This document shows positions 16,920-25,555 of a DNA stretch of 64,000 nucleotides, piece by piece; the first letter of the stretch is position 1; each line of letters opens with the position of its first letter. The position numbers were made by a program, and so were the translations under genes. The notes below the pieces were generated by a model that saw nothing but the letters and a program-made list of their open reading frames with translations, was not told where the DNA came from and ran no database searches. This DNA is from Sphingobacterium sp. (GTDB lineage Bacteria > Bacteroidota > Bacteroidia > Sphingobacteriales > Sphingobacteriaceae), in NCBI GenBank assembly GCA_022712315.1, contig JALAGS010000235.1:1-64000 (forward strand), read 5' to 3'.

Positions 16920-19896
16920 ATTCAAAACAAGCGCAAGGGCTTTAGACTTGCTTGGACGCCAGCAAATTGCAGGTATTCCTACAGCTATTAATGAGTTATT
17001 CAAGAACGCCCATGACGCTTATGCAGATAACGTTGATGTAGATTACTTCCGAAAAGAAAAACTGTTTGTTTTACGGGATAACGGCATCGGGATGACAAGA
17101 AATGATTTTGAATCCAGATGGTTGACATTAGGGACCGATAGCAAATTTTTAGCGGGAAAAATCCCTATGCCTCCTATTGATTCTTCAAAACCCTTGCGTC
17201 CAGTAATGGGAGAAAAAGGGATAGGAAGATTAGCCATTGCATCTATTGGTAAGCAACTTTTGTTGCTGACGAGAGCAAAGAGTACAAAAGAAAGAAAAAA
17301 TAACATAGTTGCCGCCTTCATTAATTGGAACATATTTGAGTTACCTAATCTCGATTTAGAAGATATTGTTATTCCCATTAAAGAATTTGAAAGTCTTCCT
17401 TCCAGTGATGATGTTGACTCAATGAAGGAAGAGTTATTAAGCTCCCTTGCTCATTTGGTAAATGTTGGGAAGGTATCATCTACTGACTTTGATACGTTAG
17501 TTTCGATAATTAAAGAATTCAAGGTTTCTCCTAAGGAATTAAATGAGAAATTGCTTGGTCAATTTGATTTAGGTGAAAGCTCTTTTGGGACACATTTCTA
17601 CATATCCCCAACAAATGAATCGCTCAATTCTGATATTGATGGAGAAAAAGATAAGTCAACTTCAACTAAAATAGAAAAGATGCTATTGGGGTTTACCAAT
17701 ACAATGACCCCAGATCATCCGAATCCAAGCATTATCCCAGCCTTTAGAGATCATAGTGGCTTAGGAGGGACTTATTCTGATATTTTTAATAAAGATAGCT
17801 TTTTTAATTCTGAAGATTTTTTGCTGGCAGATCACCATTTCACAGGTGCTTTCGATGAGTATGGACAATTTTCAGGAAAGATAAAGGTCTACCAAACCTA
17901 TGAATTTGATCACAAAATTCCCTGGTCAGGTAATCAGTTTAAAAAAACAGATTGCGGCTCTTTTAAAATTAACGTGGCTTACCTCCAGGGAAGGCTTGAC
18001 CAATCGATCATTGAAAAAGAAGAACATACTCGTTTGTTAGCAAAGAGTGATAAGCATGGAGGGCTTTATCTTTACAAAGATAATATCCGGATATTACCAT
18101 ACGGCGACTCAGATTATGACTGGCTAGATATAGAAAAGAACCGTACGAAAAGTGCTTCATACTATTTCTTTTCCTTTAGAAGAATGTTTGGCGTAATAGA
18201 TATTTCGAAAGAGTTTAACCATAAATTAACGGAAAAGGCTGGTCGGGAGGGGTTTATCGAAAATAAAGCTTATCGTCAATTTCGGGAAATTCTGAAAAAT
18301 TTCTTTATTCAGTTGGCTGGTGATTTTTTTAGAGAAGGAAATACTGCAGGTCCTAAATCGGAAGTATGGGTTAAAAAACGTGAAGAAAGAAAGGCTTACT
18401 ATCGGGCACTTGAACGAAGGGACAAACAGGCATCGGCGAGGAAGGAAAAGTTTATTGCTTCTTTAAATCAATTTTTTGACAATCTCGATAAGCAGAATTA
18501 TGAATCTGAACTAAGTAATTTGTTGGTTAATATAGAAAATAAGTTCGAATCCCTTGCTGAAATCGACGATCCAGAAGAAGCAAGCCAAGCATTGATAGAT
18601 CATGAATTGAATTCAAGAGAGGTTTTAGGAAACTATATCCAAAAAATTAAAATTAATCAGCCGAAAGGATTCAGTATATCAAAAGATGCCCGAAAAGATT
18701 ATGAGGCTTATCTTACCGAATTTGATAAATTGCAAAACAGCATTCTTCGGAATGCTTATGATAAAATAGATGATATTGTTGAGGATTATTCTAACCGGCT
18801 TCAAATCAAAATTAGTAAGCGGAAACGATTGGAACAAGCTGTAGATTTTATATCAAAGCAAGCGGAAAAGGCTACAAGACAAAAACAGAAAGAGGCTAAG
18901 GATACGTTGGCTGAAGTAACTAAAAATGTATCTCATTTAGCCCGTGAACTCATGATCGATCTTGAGAACAAGATTCGTGATGTCAAAGAAGGGTTTACGC
19001 GATTGGAGATCAATAACTCGGCAGATTTTGATTTAGTAAACGAAAGGCAACGGATAGAGGAGGAGATTACGAAAGAGAGAGATAAAGCATCAATTGTATT
19101 AGAGGGTATAATAAGGCAACTTCAAGGTATATATTGGGATAAAGATAATCCAGAGGAAATCATTACTAGTGATCAGATTACAGATGCAATTTCAGAAGAA
19201 TTGGAAGAGTTGCGAGAAAGGGTTCAAGCAGATATTGAACTCAGTCAGCTAGGACTTGCTGTAAGTGTGATACACCACGAATTTAATAGTACTGTTAACT
19301 CGATAAGGCATGGCCTTAGGGACTTGAAAGCTTGGGCTGATGTGAATGAGAGATTAGATGGTGTCTATAATAATATGAGAGTTAATTTTGAGCATCTTGA
19401 TGGTTATTTAACATTATTTACTCCTCTAAATAGACGGCTGTATAGGAACAAGGAAGATATTTCGGCGAATGAGATCAAAATATTTTTGGTTGATCTCTTT
19501 GGTGCTAGGCTAACTAGACATGATATAAGTCTTATTCATACAAAAGGTTTCCAAAAAAGAAAATTACATGGCTATCGATCAACTTTCTATCCAGTGTTTG
19601 TTAATATTATAGATAATGCAATACATTGGCTTAATCAAGCCAATATTAAAGAAAAAATAATCAGACTTCACGCGGATGAAACCGGCTTTTACATTTCAAA
19701 TAACGGCCCGCAAATTTCTTCTAATGAAGTTGAACGGATCTTTGAACTTGGGTTTACAAAAAAAGCGCAAGGAAGAGGCATGGGACTCCACATAAGTCGT
19801 GAGGTTCTTTCCGCCGAAGACTATAAGATATATGTCGATGCCCCAAGAGAGGGAAGTACTGTAACATTTAAAATAGAACCAAATAATAAGTCTTAA
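16912..19896 (+). CDS. Double-GHKL protein: HSP90-like ATPase fused to a histidine-kinase-like module
   Basis: A 994-residue protein. I chose ATG 16912, which overlaps the methyltransferase stop, over an in-frame ATG 72 bases earlier, because MAKFKTSARALDLLG is where family similarity should start. The N-terminal GHKL domain has INELFKNAHDAYAD (27-40), RDNGIGM (about 54-60) and GEKGIGRLAIAS (about 100-111). Residues about 490-760 are rich in charged coiled-coil segments. A second module has VSVIHHEFNSTVNSIRHGL (His788/His789), resembling a dimerisation/phosphoacceptor helix. It is followed by NIIDNAIHWL (N box, about 898-907), SNNGPQIS and FTKKAQGRGMGLHIS (G boxes). The layout suggests an N-terminal sensing ATPase and a C-terminal kinase that phosphorylates the receiver protein encoded next. 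No transmembrane segment is seen, so the sensing is cytoplasmic. The substrate is unknown. Confidence 0.85.
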   Translation: MAKFKTSARALDLLGRQQIAGIPTAINELFKNAHDAYADNVDVDYFRKEKLFVLRDNGIGMTRNDFESRWLTLGTDSKFLAGKIPMPPIDSSKPLRPVMGEKGIGRLAIASIGKQLLLLTRAKSTKERKNNIVAAFINWNIFELPNLDLEDIVIPIKEFESLPSSDDVDSMKEELLSSLAHLVNVGKVSSTDFDTLVSIIKEFKVSPKELNEKLLGQFDLGESSFGTHFYISPTNESLNSDIDGEKDKSTSTKIEKMLLGFTNTMTPDHPNPSIIPAFRDHSGLGGTYSDIFNKDSFFNSEDFLLADHHFTGAFDEYGQFSGKIKVYQTYEFDHKIPWSGNQFKKTDCGSFKINVAYLQGRLDQSIIEKEEHTRLLAKSDKHGGLYLYKDNIRILPYGDSDYDWLDIEKNRTKSASYYFFSFRRMFGVIDISKEFNHKLTEKAGREGFIENKAYRQFREILKNFFIQLAGDFFREGNTAGPKSEVWVKKREERKAYYRALERRDKQASARKEKFIASLNQFFDNLDKQNYESELSNLLVNIENKFESLAEIDDPEEASQALIDHELNSREVLGNYIQKIKINQPKGFSISKDARKDYEAYLTEFDKLQNSILRNAYDKIDDIVEDYSNRLQIKISKRKRLEQAVDFISKQAEKATRQKQKEAKDTLAEVTKNVSHLARELMIDLENKIRDVKEGFTRLEINNSADFDLVNERQRIEEEITKERDKASIVLEGIIRQLQGIYWDKDNPEEIITSDQITDAISEELEELRERVQADIELSQLGLAVSVIHHEFNSTVNSIRHGLRDLKAWADVNERLDGVYNNMRVNFEHLDGYLTLFTPLNRRLYRNKEDISANEIKIFLVDLFGARLTRHDISLIHTKGFQKRKLHGYRSTFYPVFVNIIDNAIHWLNQANIKEKIIRLHADETGFYISNNGPQISSNEVERIFELGFTKKAQGRGMGLHISREVLSAEDYKIYVDAPREGSTVTFKIEPNNKS

Positions 19897-19898
19897 AA

Positions 19899-21539
19899 AT
19901 GAGTACTCTGTTTTTTAATAAGTCAAAGGAAATTGCTAGTGAATTTATCCAGAGCATTCTCTTCGTTGACGATGAGATATATGGGAATCAGGAGGGTAAT
20001 CAGCATGCTCTAGACTCTCAAGCTTTGGTTAAAGCATTTGCCAAGGCAAAGAAGTTGTGTGCCTTGAATAATCCAAAAACAGTAGACGAATTTAATGATG
20101 TTATTCATGTTGCGTTGAAATCAGATATCACAATATTAGATTGGAAACTCAATCTTGAACAGAGCGAAAACGCTGATGAAGATAATGACGAAGATGATGT
20201 GCCAGAAAGAGATCCGAGAGGTGCATATACAATGCAACTAATAGAAAAGCTGATTGCCGAAGATAGAAATGAACTTAAATTAATATTGATTTACACAGGT
20301 GAAACAGGTTTGCAAAGTATTGTAGAAGAGGTGTTTGGTAAATTTGAAAGGCGAGGCATTCAACGGATTTCTGAAAATTTATTAGGAAATGCGAGTTGTA
20401 GAATTAGAATTGCCGGCAAGCCATCTCTGGAAGGAACTTTTGCCCATACGCCTGAGCTGAACACGTGGATACTTAGATATGAAGATATTCCAGATTATAT
20501 ATTGACTGAATTTACAAGAATGACTTCGGGGTTAGTTTCAAACGTCGCTCTAAAGGCTATTTCTTGTATTCGGTCAAATGTCAATAAGATTCTGAAGATT
20601 TATAACAAAGACCTTGATCCAGCTTTTTTAGCATATCGAGCTATGTTACCTGTTCCTGAAGATGCTGCAGAGCTACTCAAAGATTCCATCATAGACAGTT
20701 TCGACTCCATAATTGACTATTCCCAATTAGAGAAACACTGCGATTTTGACACTATAAGTAAATGGTTAAAAGCATCTGTAATCCATGACGATACTATAAT
20801 GTTTGGAAAAAAGGGACTATCCATTGAAGCCCCCTTAAGACATTCGTGGTTGCTTAAAGGTTTCACAGCTTCAATGAGAGAGGCGTGGACCACTACTTAT
20901 CCTAATGAAGAGATTCCAAAGAAAATAGAAACTATGCAGAGAGATTTGCATAAATCCGATGTGATTAAGTTCTTTAAACCGACTAATTCTTCTGCTGCAA
21001 ATATCGATGAACAATTTTCAATCCTTACTCATCATAAAAGCAATTATTCTAATCCAAGCTATGTACCTAGATTATCTCTAGGGTCTGTGGTGAAAGGAAG
21101 AATTTCCAATGAATATTGGTTGTGTATTCAGCAAAAATGTGACAGTGTGCGTATTAATGAAGATAGCAGGCGATTTTTATTTATTCCTTTAGATCGGGTG
21201 GACGGTGAAGGTAATTTCCATATTGTAGTAAGTGATATTGATGCTGCTCATTCTTTTACTAAGTTAAAAATTAATATAGGCACTAGCCATAATTTGAAAA
21301 CAATTCGATTTAAGGCAAATAAAGAGGGGGCCGTGTTTGCAGTTAAAAGGGGCAGATCAAAACGCTTTTCGTTCTATCCTATTTATCATAATGCCAAACA
21401 AAAAAAGAGTGAGCATTACGATTGGATTTTAGATTTAAAAGATTCGCATGCGCAGCGTATAGCGAATAAATACGCTGCAACCCTCTCCCGAGTTGGATTG
21501 GATGAGTACGAATGGTTGAGAAGATGGGGAGGAAACTGA
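19899..21539 (+). CDS. Receiver-domain protein partnered with the double-GHKL kinase
   Basis: A 546-residue protein starting 2 bases after the GHKL gene. The N-terminus has the layout of a response-regulator receiver: SILFVDDEI with the acidic pair Asp24/Asp25, ITILDWKL with the likely phosphoacceptor Asp81, and LILIYTGE with the conserved Thr near 136. An acidic insert (about 88-105) separates Asp81 from the later strands. The remaining 400 residues show no known DNA-binding or enzymatic motif and probably hold the output domain. Receiver domains of this divergent kind next to cytoplasmic GHKL ATPases are known from putative defence loci. Phosphotransfer from the upstream kinase is an inference from the domain pairing. 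Confidence 0.75.
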   Translation: MSTLFFNKSKEIASEFIQSILFVDDEIYGNQEGNQHALDSQALVKAFAKAKKLCALNNPKTVDEFNDVIHVALKSDITILDWKLNLEQSENADEDNDEDDVPERDPRGAYTMQLIEKLIAEDRNELKLILIYTGETGLQSIVEEVFGKFERRGIQRISENLLGNASCRIRIAGKPSLEGTFAHTPELNTWILRYEDIPDYILTEFTRMTSGLVSNVALKAISCIRSNVNKILKIYNKDLDPAFLAYRAMLPVPEDAAELLKDSIIDSFDSIIDYSQLEKHCDFDTISKWLKASVIHDDTIMFGKKGLSIEAPLRHSWLLKGFTASMREAWTTTYPNEEIPKKIETMQRDLHKSDVIKFFKPTNSSAANIDEQFSILTHHKSNYSNPSYVPRLSLGSVVKGRISNEYWLCIQQKCDSVRINEDSRRFLFIPLDRVDGEGNFHIVVSDIDAAHSFTKLKINIGTSHNLKTIRFKANKEGAVFAVKRGRSKRFSFYPIYHNAKQKKSEHYDWILDLKDSHAQRIANKYAATLSRVGLDEYEWLRRWGGN

Positions 21540-21558
21540 GATGCGATTTTTGAGGAGA

Positions 21559-23349
21559 TTATTTAATAGCATCTAATATCTCACAAATGTTTAAGTAATC
21601 ATCATTTTTGTCATTTATCCATTTTTGAATAAACGTTTTTTGAGTACTTAAAATATCTGTGGAGCTGTTGCTTCCCGAGGCGTATTTTGAGTATATAGAG
21701 AATTTCTTCTTAAAGTTATCAGACGCATTTATCTGATTAATATATTTTTGGTACATGTCCTGGTTTAAAATAGATCGAGCGGTGGTGTTCGCTAGTGCAT
21801 CATTCCAGATGATTTCTTCAGGTGTTTTTTTAGGGAAATAGAAAACGTTGTTTAGATAGTAATCTAAGTATCTTTTTAAAAGCTCAATTTGTTGGAATTC
21901 GTTGCCAGAATTTCCGTAACTATCTACAGAAAATTTTATAGTCTCGCCTATTTGCTCTTTTATTTTATCACTTAAAAATCTAATGGAGAGGTTCTCTACT
22001 TCAAATTTTCTCCAGTCATAATGTGAAGGGATATGTTTTTGATCTCCGTCAAAAAACACAACAGTGGTCTGGTTTTCGTCTCTACAAAATACAGGTATAA
22101 ATTCTTTTTTGATAACGCTTTCGCCGCCGGGATTATATTTGACATTAAATATGTTCTTCACCTCATCTCCCAAGGAATTTAAAATGTTATCTAATATTTC
22201 TTGTGCTAGGATATCTTCGACAATAATTGTTATTTTATCTTTTAATGGGAATTCAATATGATAGAAGGCTTCGTTTGCCGTTAAATTCTCTTTGACAAGA
22301 AATCTACCAGAACTCGGATTTTGAAAGAATACCTTTATGGCCTCTTTTGGCAAGCCGTTTACTATCGACGGGGAGTGACTTGTCAATACAATTTGATGTT
22401 TTTTTTCTTTGATCTGTTCAAGTAGGAAAACCTTTAATCGTTCCTGGGCTCCCGGATGAAGGGAGACCTCGGGCTCATCAAGTAATATCAAAGAAAGTGG
22501 ATTGGCATTTAAAATTTTTAATACAAGTCTTACTACAGCTATCTCTCCACTTCCAGCAAATGCCTCAGAATATTTTGCATGGGCTGTTTTGAAAATTACT
22601 GTGTAGCCTAAATTTCTGAAGAATGAATGTTCTAAAAATTGCCCAGAGAAATATATTTTTCCTAATATAAAGGATATCCACTGTAGTTCCTGTTCAGTTA
22701 TGGATCTTAGTTGTTTATTAACCCTTCCACCGGTGGTATAATATGTTGACTTCTTCCCAGAAATAATTTTTTGAAGTTGTTTTGATTTTTTTCTTATAAA
22801 TTCCTGTTTAGTTCTTGTAGATACACCCTTCAAATCTCCAAAATAAAAATATTTGTCGAAAGCACTTAGTTCTGCTCTGAAATCAATATAGATTATATCT
22901 TTCTCTATTGGTTGATCTCTTTCGCCTTTGCGTGGAGTCATGCCTGCCCAAGCTAAAGGCCTGCTAGTTTCCCAATAGTTGGGATCATCATTTCTCCGGA
23001 TTCTAGCTTTGATGACTTCTCGCACATTCCCTTGTTCATCTTTATAAGAATACCAGAAGGAATGACGTTTTTTTTGATCGTCATAGTATTCTATTGGATC
23101 AACGCTTGTATCGAACCAAAACTCGTAGGGAGTTAATCCCTTCGGTATGCCATATATTGCGTGTAGACAAGAACTTTTTCCACATCCATTTTGGCCAATG
23201 AAAACTGTTAGAGGAAAACTGAAATTAATAATAGTATTAATTTCCAAGTTCCTATAGAAAGGGAAACGAACGAAGTCAATGTATTTCTTTATATTCCCGG
23301 AATTTTTGATGTTATTTATAGTTGAAATTAAATTTTGTAAATCATACAT
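21559..23349 (-). CDS. OLD-like ABC ATPase with TOPRIM domain
   Basis: A 596-residue protein on the opposite strand, convergent with the receiver gene with a 19-base gap. The ABC-type ATPase has Walker A GQNGCGKS (52-59), a signature-like SEAFAGSGE (261-269), Walker B LILLDEP (287-293) and the H-loop TSHS (323-326). A TOPRIM-like segment follows, with ITIIVEDILAQ (Glu378) and VVFFDGDQ (Asp434, Asp436). This is the OLD nuclease layout, in which ATPase and TOPRIM act together to nick or cut DNA, as in GajA and retron-associated OLD proteins. The usual VEG..D of TOPRIM reads VED..A here. The Walker A lies after about 50 residues as expected, so the start is sound. Whether it works with the methylase/kinase operon is open. 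Confidence 0.85.
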   Translation of the reverse strand: MYDLQNLISTINNIKNSGNIKKYIDFVRFPFYRNLEINTIINFSFPLTVFIGQNGCGKSSCLHAIYGIPKGLTPYEFWFDTSVDPIEYYDDQKKRHSFWYSYKDEQGNVREVIKARIRRNDDPNYWETSRPLAWAGMTPRKGERDQPIEKDIIYIDFRAELSAFDKYFYFGDLKGVSTRTKQEFIRKKSKQLQKIISGKKSTYYTTGGRVNKQLRSITEQELQWISFILGKIYFSGQFLEHSFFRNLGYTVIFKTAHAKYSEAFAGSGEIAVVRLVLKILNANPLSLILLDEPEVSLHPGAQERLKVFLLEQIKEKKHQIVLTSHSPSIVNGLPKEAIKVFFQNPSSGRFLVKENLTANEAFYHIEFPLKDKITIIVEDILAQEILDNILNSLGDEVKNIFNVKYNPGGESVIKKEFIPVFCRDENQTTVVFFDGDQKHIPSHYDWRKFEVENLSIRFLSDKIKEQIGETIKFSVDSYGNSGNEFQQIELLKRYLDYYLNNVFYFPKKTPEEIIWNDALANTTARSILNQDMYQKYINQINASDNFKKKFSIYSKYASGSNSSTDILSTQKTFIQKWINDKNDDYLNICEILDAIK

Positions 23350-23475
23350 AATCTATCTTTTATGTGAATATGGTTAATGAGCTCTATCATTTTTGTTACT
23401 TTGTTTTATGCGGTTACCTTTCTATTTCTTTGCTATTTTACTTTACAACATGTATTGATTTCGATGTAACTAACG

Positions 23476-23583
23476 TTATGATTTAATGGATTGCTCTCTT
23501 TCACTAAAATAGGAGAGAGCTTCGATGGATTGTTTCCTAAATTCTTCAATACCCCGTAATTCCATAGTTTTCTCACTATTCAT
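23476..23583 (-). CDS. Possible 35-residue small protein
   Basis: A short frame begins at ATG 23583, 4 bases after the stop of the upstream membrane protein gene, and reads MNSEKTMELRGIEEFRKQSI and on to a TAA at 23476. The composition is that of a charged helix. Tight spacing behind a small membrane protein gene is the only support. No family is recognised. Confidence 0.3.
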   Translation of the reverse strand: MNSEKTMELRGIEEFRKQSIEALSYFSEREQSIKS

Positions 23584-23587
23584 GATG

Positions 23588-23806
23588 TTAGGAAATATGC
23601 GGAGGTGTACTATCATTATTTCCTGGTTTAACAGCTTTTGCAATATCCTTTAAAATTTCATTTTGCTCGCGTAACGCTGCGGTGTGATCGCGTTTGGCGA
23701 TTAGGTATTTGCCGAGGAGACTTGATAGAACAAGGTACAGCCCGAAAAGACAGATGGCAATAAATCCTCCGTAAATCAGGTACATTAATAATCCGATTGA
23801 TAACAT
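23588..23806 (-). CDS. Small single-pass membrane protein
   Basis: A 72-residue protein with one long hydrophobic segment (about residues 3-33, YLIYGGFIAICLFGLYLVL), followed by a basic stretch and a short coiled tail (HTAALREQNEILKDIAKAV). No known family is recognised. It lies in a row of small minus-strand genes right of the OLD-like gene. Small membrane proteins are common in defence islands, but nothing in the sequence shows this role. Confidence 0.5.
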   Translation of the reverse strand: MLSIGLLMYLIYGGFIAICLFGLYLVLSSLLGKYLIAKRDHTAALREQNEILKDIAKAVKPGNNDSTPPHIS

Positions 23807-23866
23807 AGTTTTTAGTTTATTTGTTAATGTATTTTTGTTTTAAGCCGTTGAAATTTTTAACATGAT

Positions 23867-24205
23867 TTATACTATTTCTTCAATAATAGACTTACCACTC
23901 GATTGGTGCCCACTTGTCCATTTCCATTCCTCGTGCAGTCTAATTCTTCCATCTTCAAGAATCTCAGGAGTAGATTTACAAAGCCCGGTCATTATTTCCC
24001 CATCAGAATTAATATGGTGATACCGCATATCTATATTGCCGTTTTCGTTTACTAGACCCAGCAAATGTCCCGAGACAATGCTTCCTCCCGAATAAATAGA
24101 TGTGAGGACATTTCCTTCTTGGTTGTAATGAAAAGTCGTTTCACTTGAGGTGTCGCCATTATCTGAATTGTTGACAACTCTGAATATTCTATTATGATAG
24201 TTCAT
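23867..24205 (-). CDS. Conserved hypothetical protein of the family often labelled N-acetylglutamate synthase
   Basis: A 112-residue protein. Its pattern (FRVVNNSDNGDTSSET, GHLLGLVNENGNIDMRYHHI, LHEEWKWTSG) matches a small Bacteroidota protein family that databases commonly name N-acetylglutamate synthase, although it lacks the GNAT acetyltransferase fold and is far too short. The repeated short beta-like segments resemble MORN-type repeats. The function is unknown and the database name should not be trusted. It starts 15 bases after the stop of the preceding minus-strand gene, so the two are probably cotranscribed. Confidence 0.7.
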   Translation of the reverse strand: MNYHNRIFRVVNNSDNGDTSSETTFHYNQEGNVLTSIYSGGSIVSGHLLGLVNENGNIDMRYHHINSDGEIMTGLCKSTPEILEDGRIRLHEEWKWTSGHQSSGKSIIEEIV

Positions 24206-24220
24206 TTATCAAGTTTGTTG

Positions 24221-24772
24221 TTAAATATGTTTGGCAGACCAAGTATTTTGATTCAATTCCATATTATACCTATCTTCGAGAATTGTGCATGTCTCTACAA
24301 AAATGATGGCTGTACGTGCATAAATGATTCCTTTAAGTATATTAGACATACTCATTTCTTGGTGAATTTTATTGATTTCATATTGCACTATATCGAATTC
24401 ATCATTGGTTAGCTTTATAACTGGAAATTGTTTCAAGAGATTAATGGAGGAAGAAGGCAGAAACGGTATCTGATTAATAATGCTTTTCCCAATTATCAAA
24501 TAATGCACAATAGTATTTTTATTGAATTTCCATTGATGGGACTGTCCGGTAGAAGCAAAACAAAGCTGAAATTCAGATACTACGGAACCAGAAGAATGAC
24601 CCTCTTTCTCTGAAGAAAATAGAAGAACATAACAAAAGTTGTCGATTTCATTATCTTCAACTACTATTTCGTCGGTTTCCCAAGTAACACTTGAAAATCC
24701 CTCTATTTGTCTATTTCCGAAAGCAATATGTCTAATACTTACGTCAGATATTTTCTTTGTCATTATTCTCAA
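24221..24772 (-). CDS. Unknown protein, possibly an AraC-type regulator lacking its HTH
   Basis: A 183-residue protein. An ATG 9 bases downstream is an alternative start. The segment HWKFNKNTIVHYLIIGKSI followed by INLLKQFPVIKLTNDEF and IVQYEINKIHQEM is weakly reminiscent of the cupin and linker part of Bacteroidota AraC regulators, but the protein stops before any C-terminal helix-turn-helix. It could be a truncated regulator or an unrelated protein. The AraC reading is tentative. Confidence 0.4.
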   Translation of the reverse strand: MRIMTKKISDVSIRHIAFGNRQIEGFSSVTWETDEIVVEDNEIDNFCYVLLFSSEKEGHSSGSVVSEFQLCFASTGQSHQWKFNKNTIVHYLIIGKSIINQIPFLPSSSINLLKQFPVIKLTNDEFDIVQYEINKIHQEMSMSNILKGIIYARTAIIFVETCTILEDRYNMELNQNTWSAKHI

Positions 24773-24842
24773 TTAGTTTGCTCGGAATTTTCATAGTAAA
24801 ACATCACCATCTCCTTTACCTCCGTAAATTGTAGCGCGTTTG

Positions 24843-25484
24843 TTAGTTATTTCTTTTTTGTTTTTCAATTAAAGGCTCGAACAGTGCTAAGTCAACTTTT
24901 TTTAAAGCTTTATCAATAGTTTCTGTAGGGATTGGTCCATTTAATGTGTAAAACACTTCTCCATGGTAGCGTTTGTCAGTTATATTAGGGTTTTTCTTAT
25001 ATTTTTTTGTATTAGTGACCAATCCTTTCAATAGCCCGCTTGTCCAATCAATAGATGTTAATTTGTTTAGAGGAGATGGTAAATGAGGTAATATATCTGA
25101 ATTGGCAAACGACTTTTTGCTATTAAAATATTTAAGGTATATAATAACATAAGCGGCAAGGCTAAATTTTTTATTTAAGGAATCTTTTGGACTTGTCAGA
25201 TTTGGTAATTGATTGTTTAAAAACTCTTGCAACTCTTTTGGGATAGCTTCTTTACTTACTAAAACACAATCTTTGTCGAGAAAATATTCAATGTCTTTTC
25301 CAAAAAGATTAGAAATTCGCTTAGCTAGATCTAGAGAAATAGTTTTATTAAGTTGGCTCTCTGTTCCGCTATAAACTAAATTATATTTTTGAAGCAAGAT
25401 ATCCATTACTGCCTCAGTAATTTTAAGCGATACTCTTAATTCTTTAATATTTGATATAAATATATTGCTAAAGTATTTATCCAT
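24843..25484 (-). CDS. Probable HTH-containing protein, divergent from the structured RNA region
   Basis: A 213-residue protein. Residues about 13-70 (IKELRVSLKITEAVMDILLQ, then LAKRISNLFGKDIEYFL) have the spacing of an XRE-like helix-turn-helix followed by a short helical linker. The C-terminal half has no recognised domain. The gene reads away from the promoter and structured region at 25518-25870. A divergent HTH gene often controls its neighbour, but I see no matching operator. Confidence 0.5.
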   Translation of the reverse strand: MDKYFSNIFISNIKELRVSLKITEAVMDILLQKYNLVYSGTESQLNKTISLDLAKRISNLFGKDIEYFLDKDCVLVSKEAIPKELQEFLNNQLPNLTSPKDSLNKKFSLAAYVIIYLKYFNSKKSFANSDILPHLPSPLNKLTSIDWTSGLLKGLVTNTKKYKKNPNITDKRYHGEVFYTLNGPIPTETIDKALKKVDLALFEPLIEKQKRNN

Positions 25485-25517
25485 AAAAATATCGTTTCTT
25501 ATTTTATTGTACTTTTG

Positions 25518-25549
25518 TTTGAAAAAACGGAATCGATTGTTTATCTTTG
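25518..25549 (+). promoter_or_regulatory. Consensus promoter in front of the structured RNA region
   Basis: TTTG (25518-25521), a spacer of 20 bases and TATCTTTG (25542-25549) match the Bacteroidota consensus exactly. Transcription on the plus strand would start near 25556, right before the first hairpin of the next feature. No gene of ordinary size follows for over 900 bases. Confidence 0.7.
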
Positions 25550-25555
25550 TTTAAT

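Noticed and set aside
23867..24205. N-acetylglutamate synthase function for the 112-residue protein
   Set aside because: The family label is widespread, but the protein lacks any acetyltransferase motif and is much too short.
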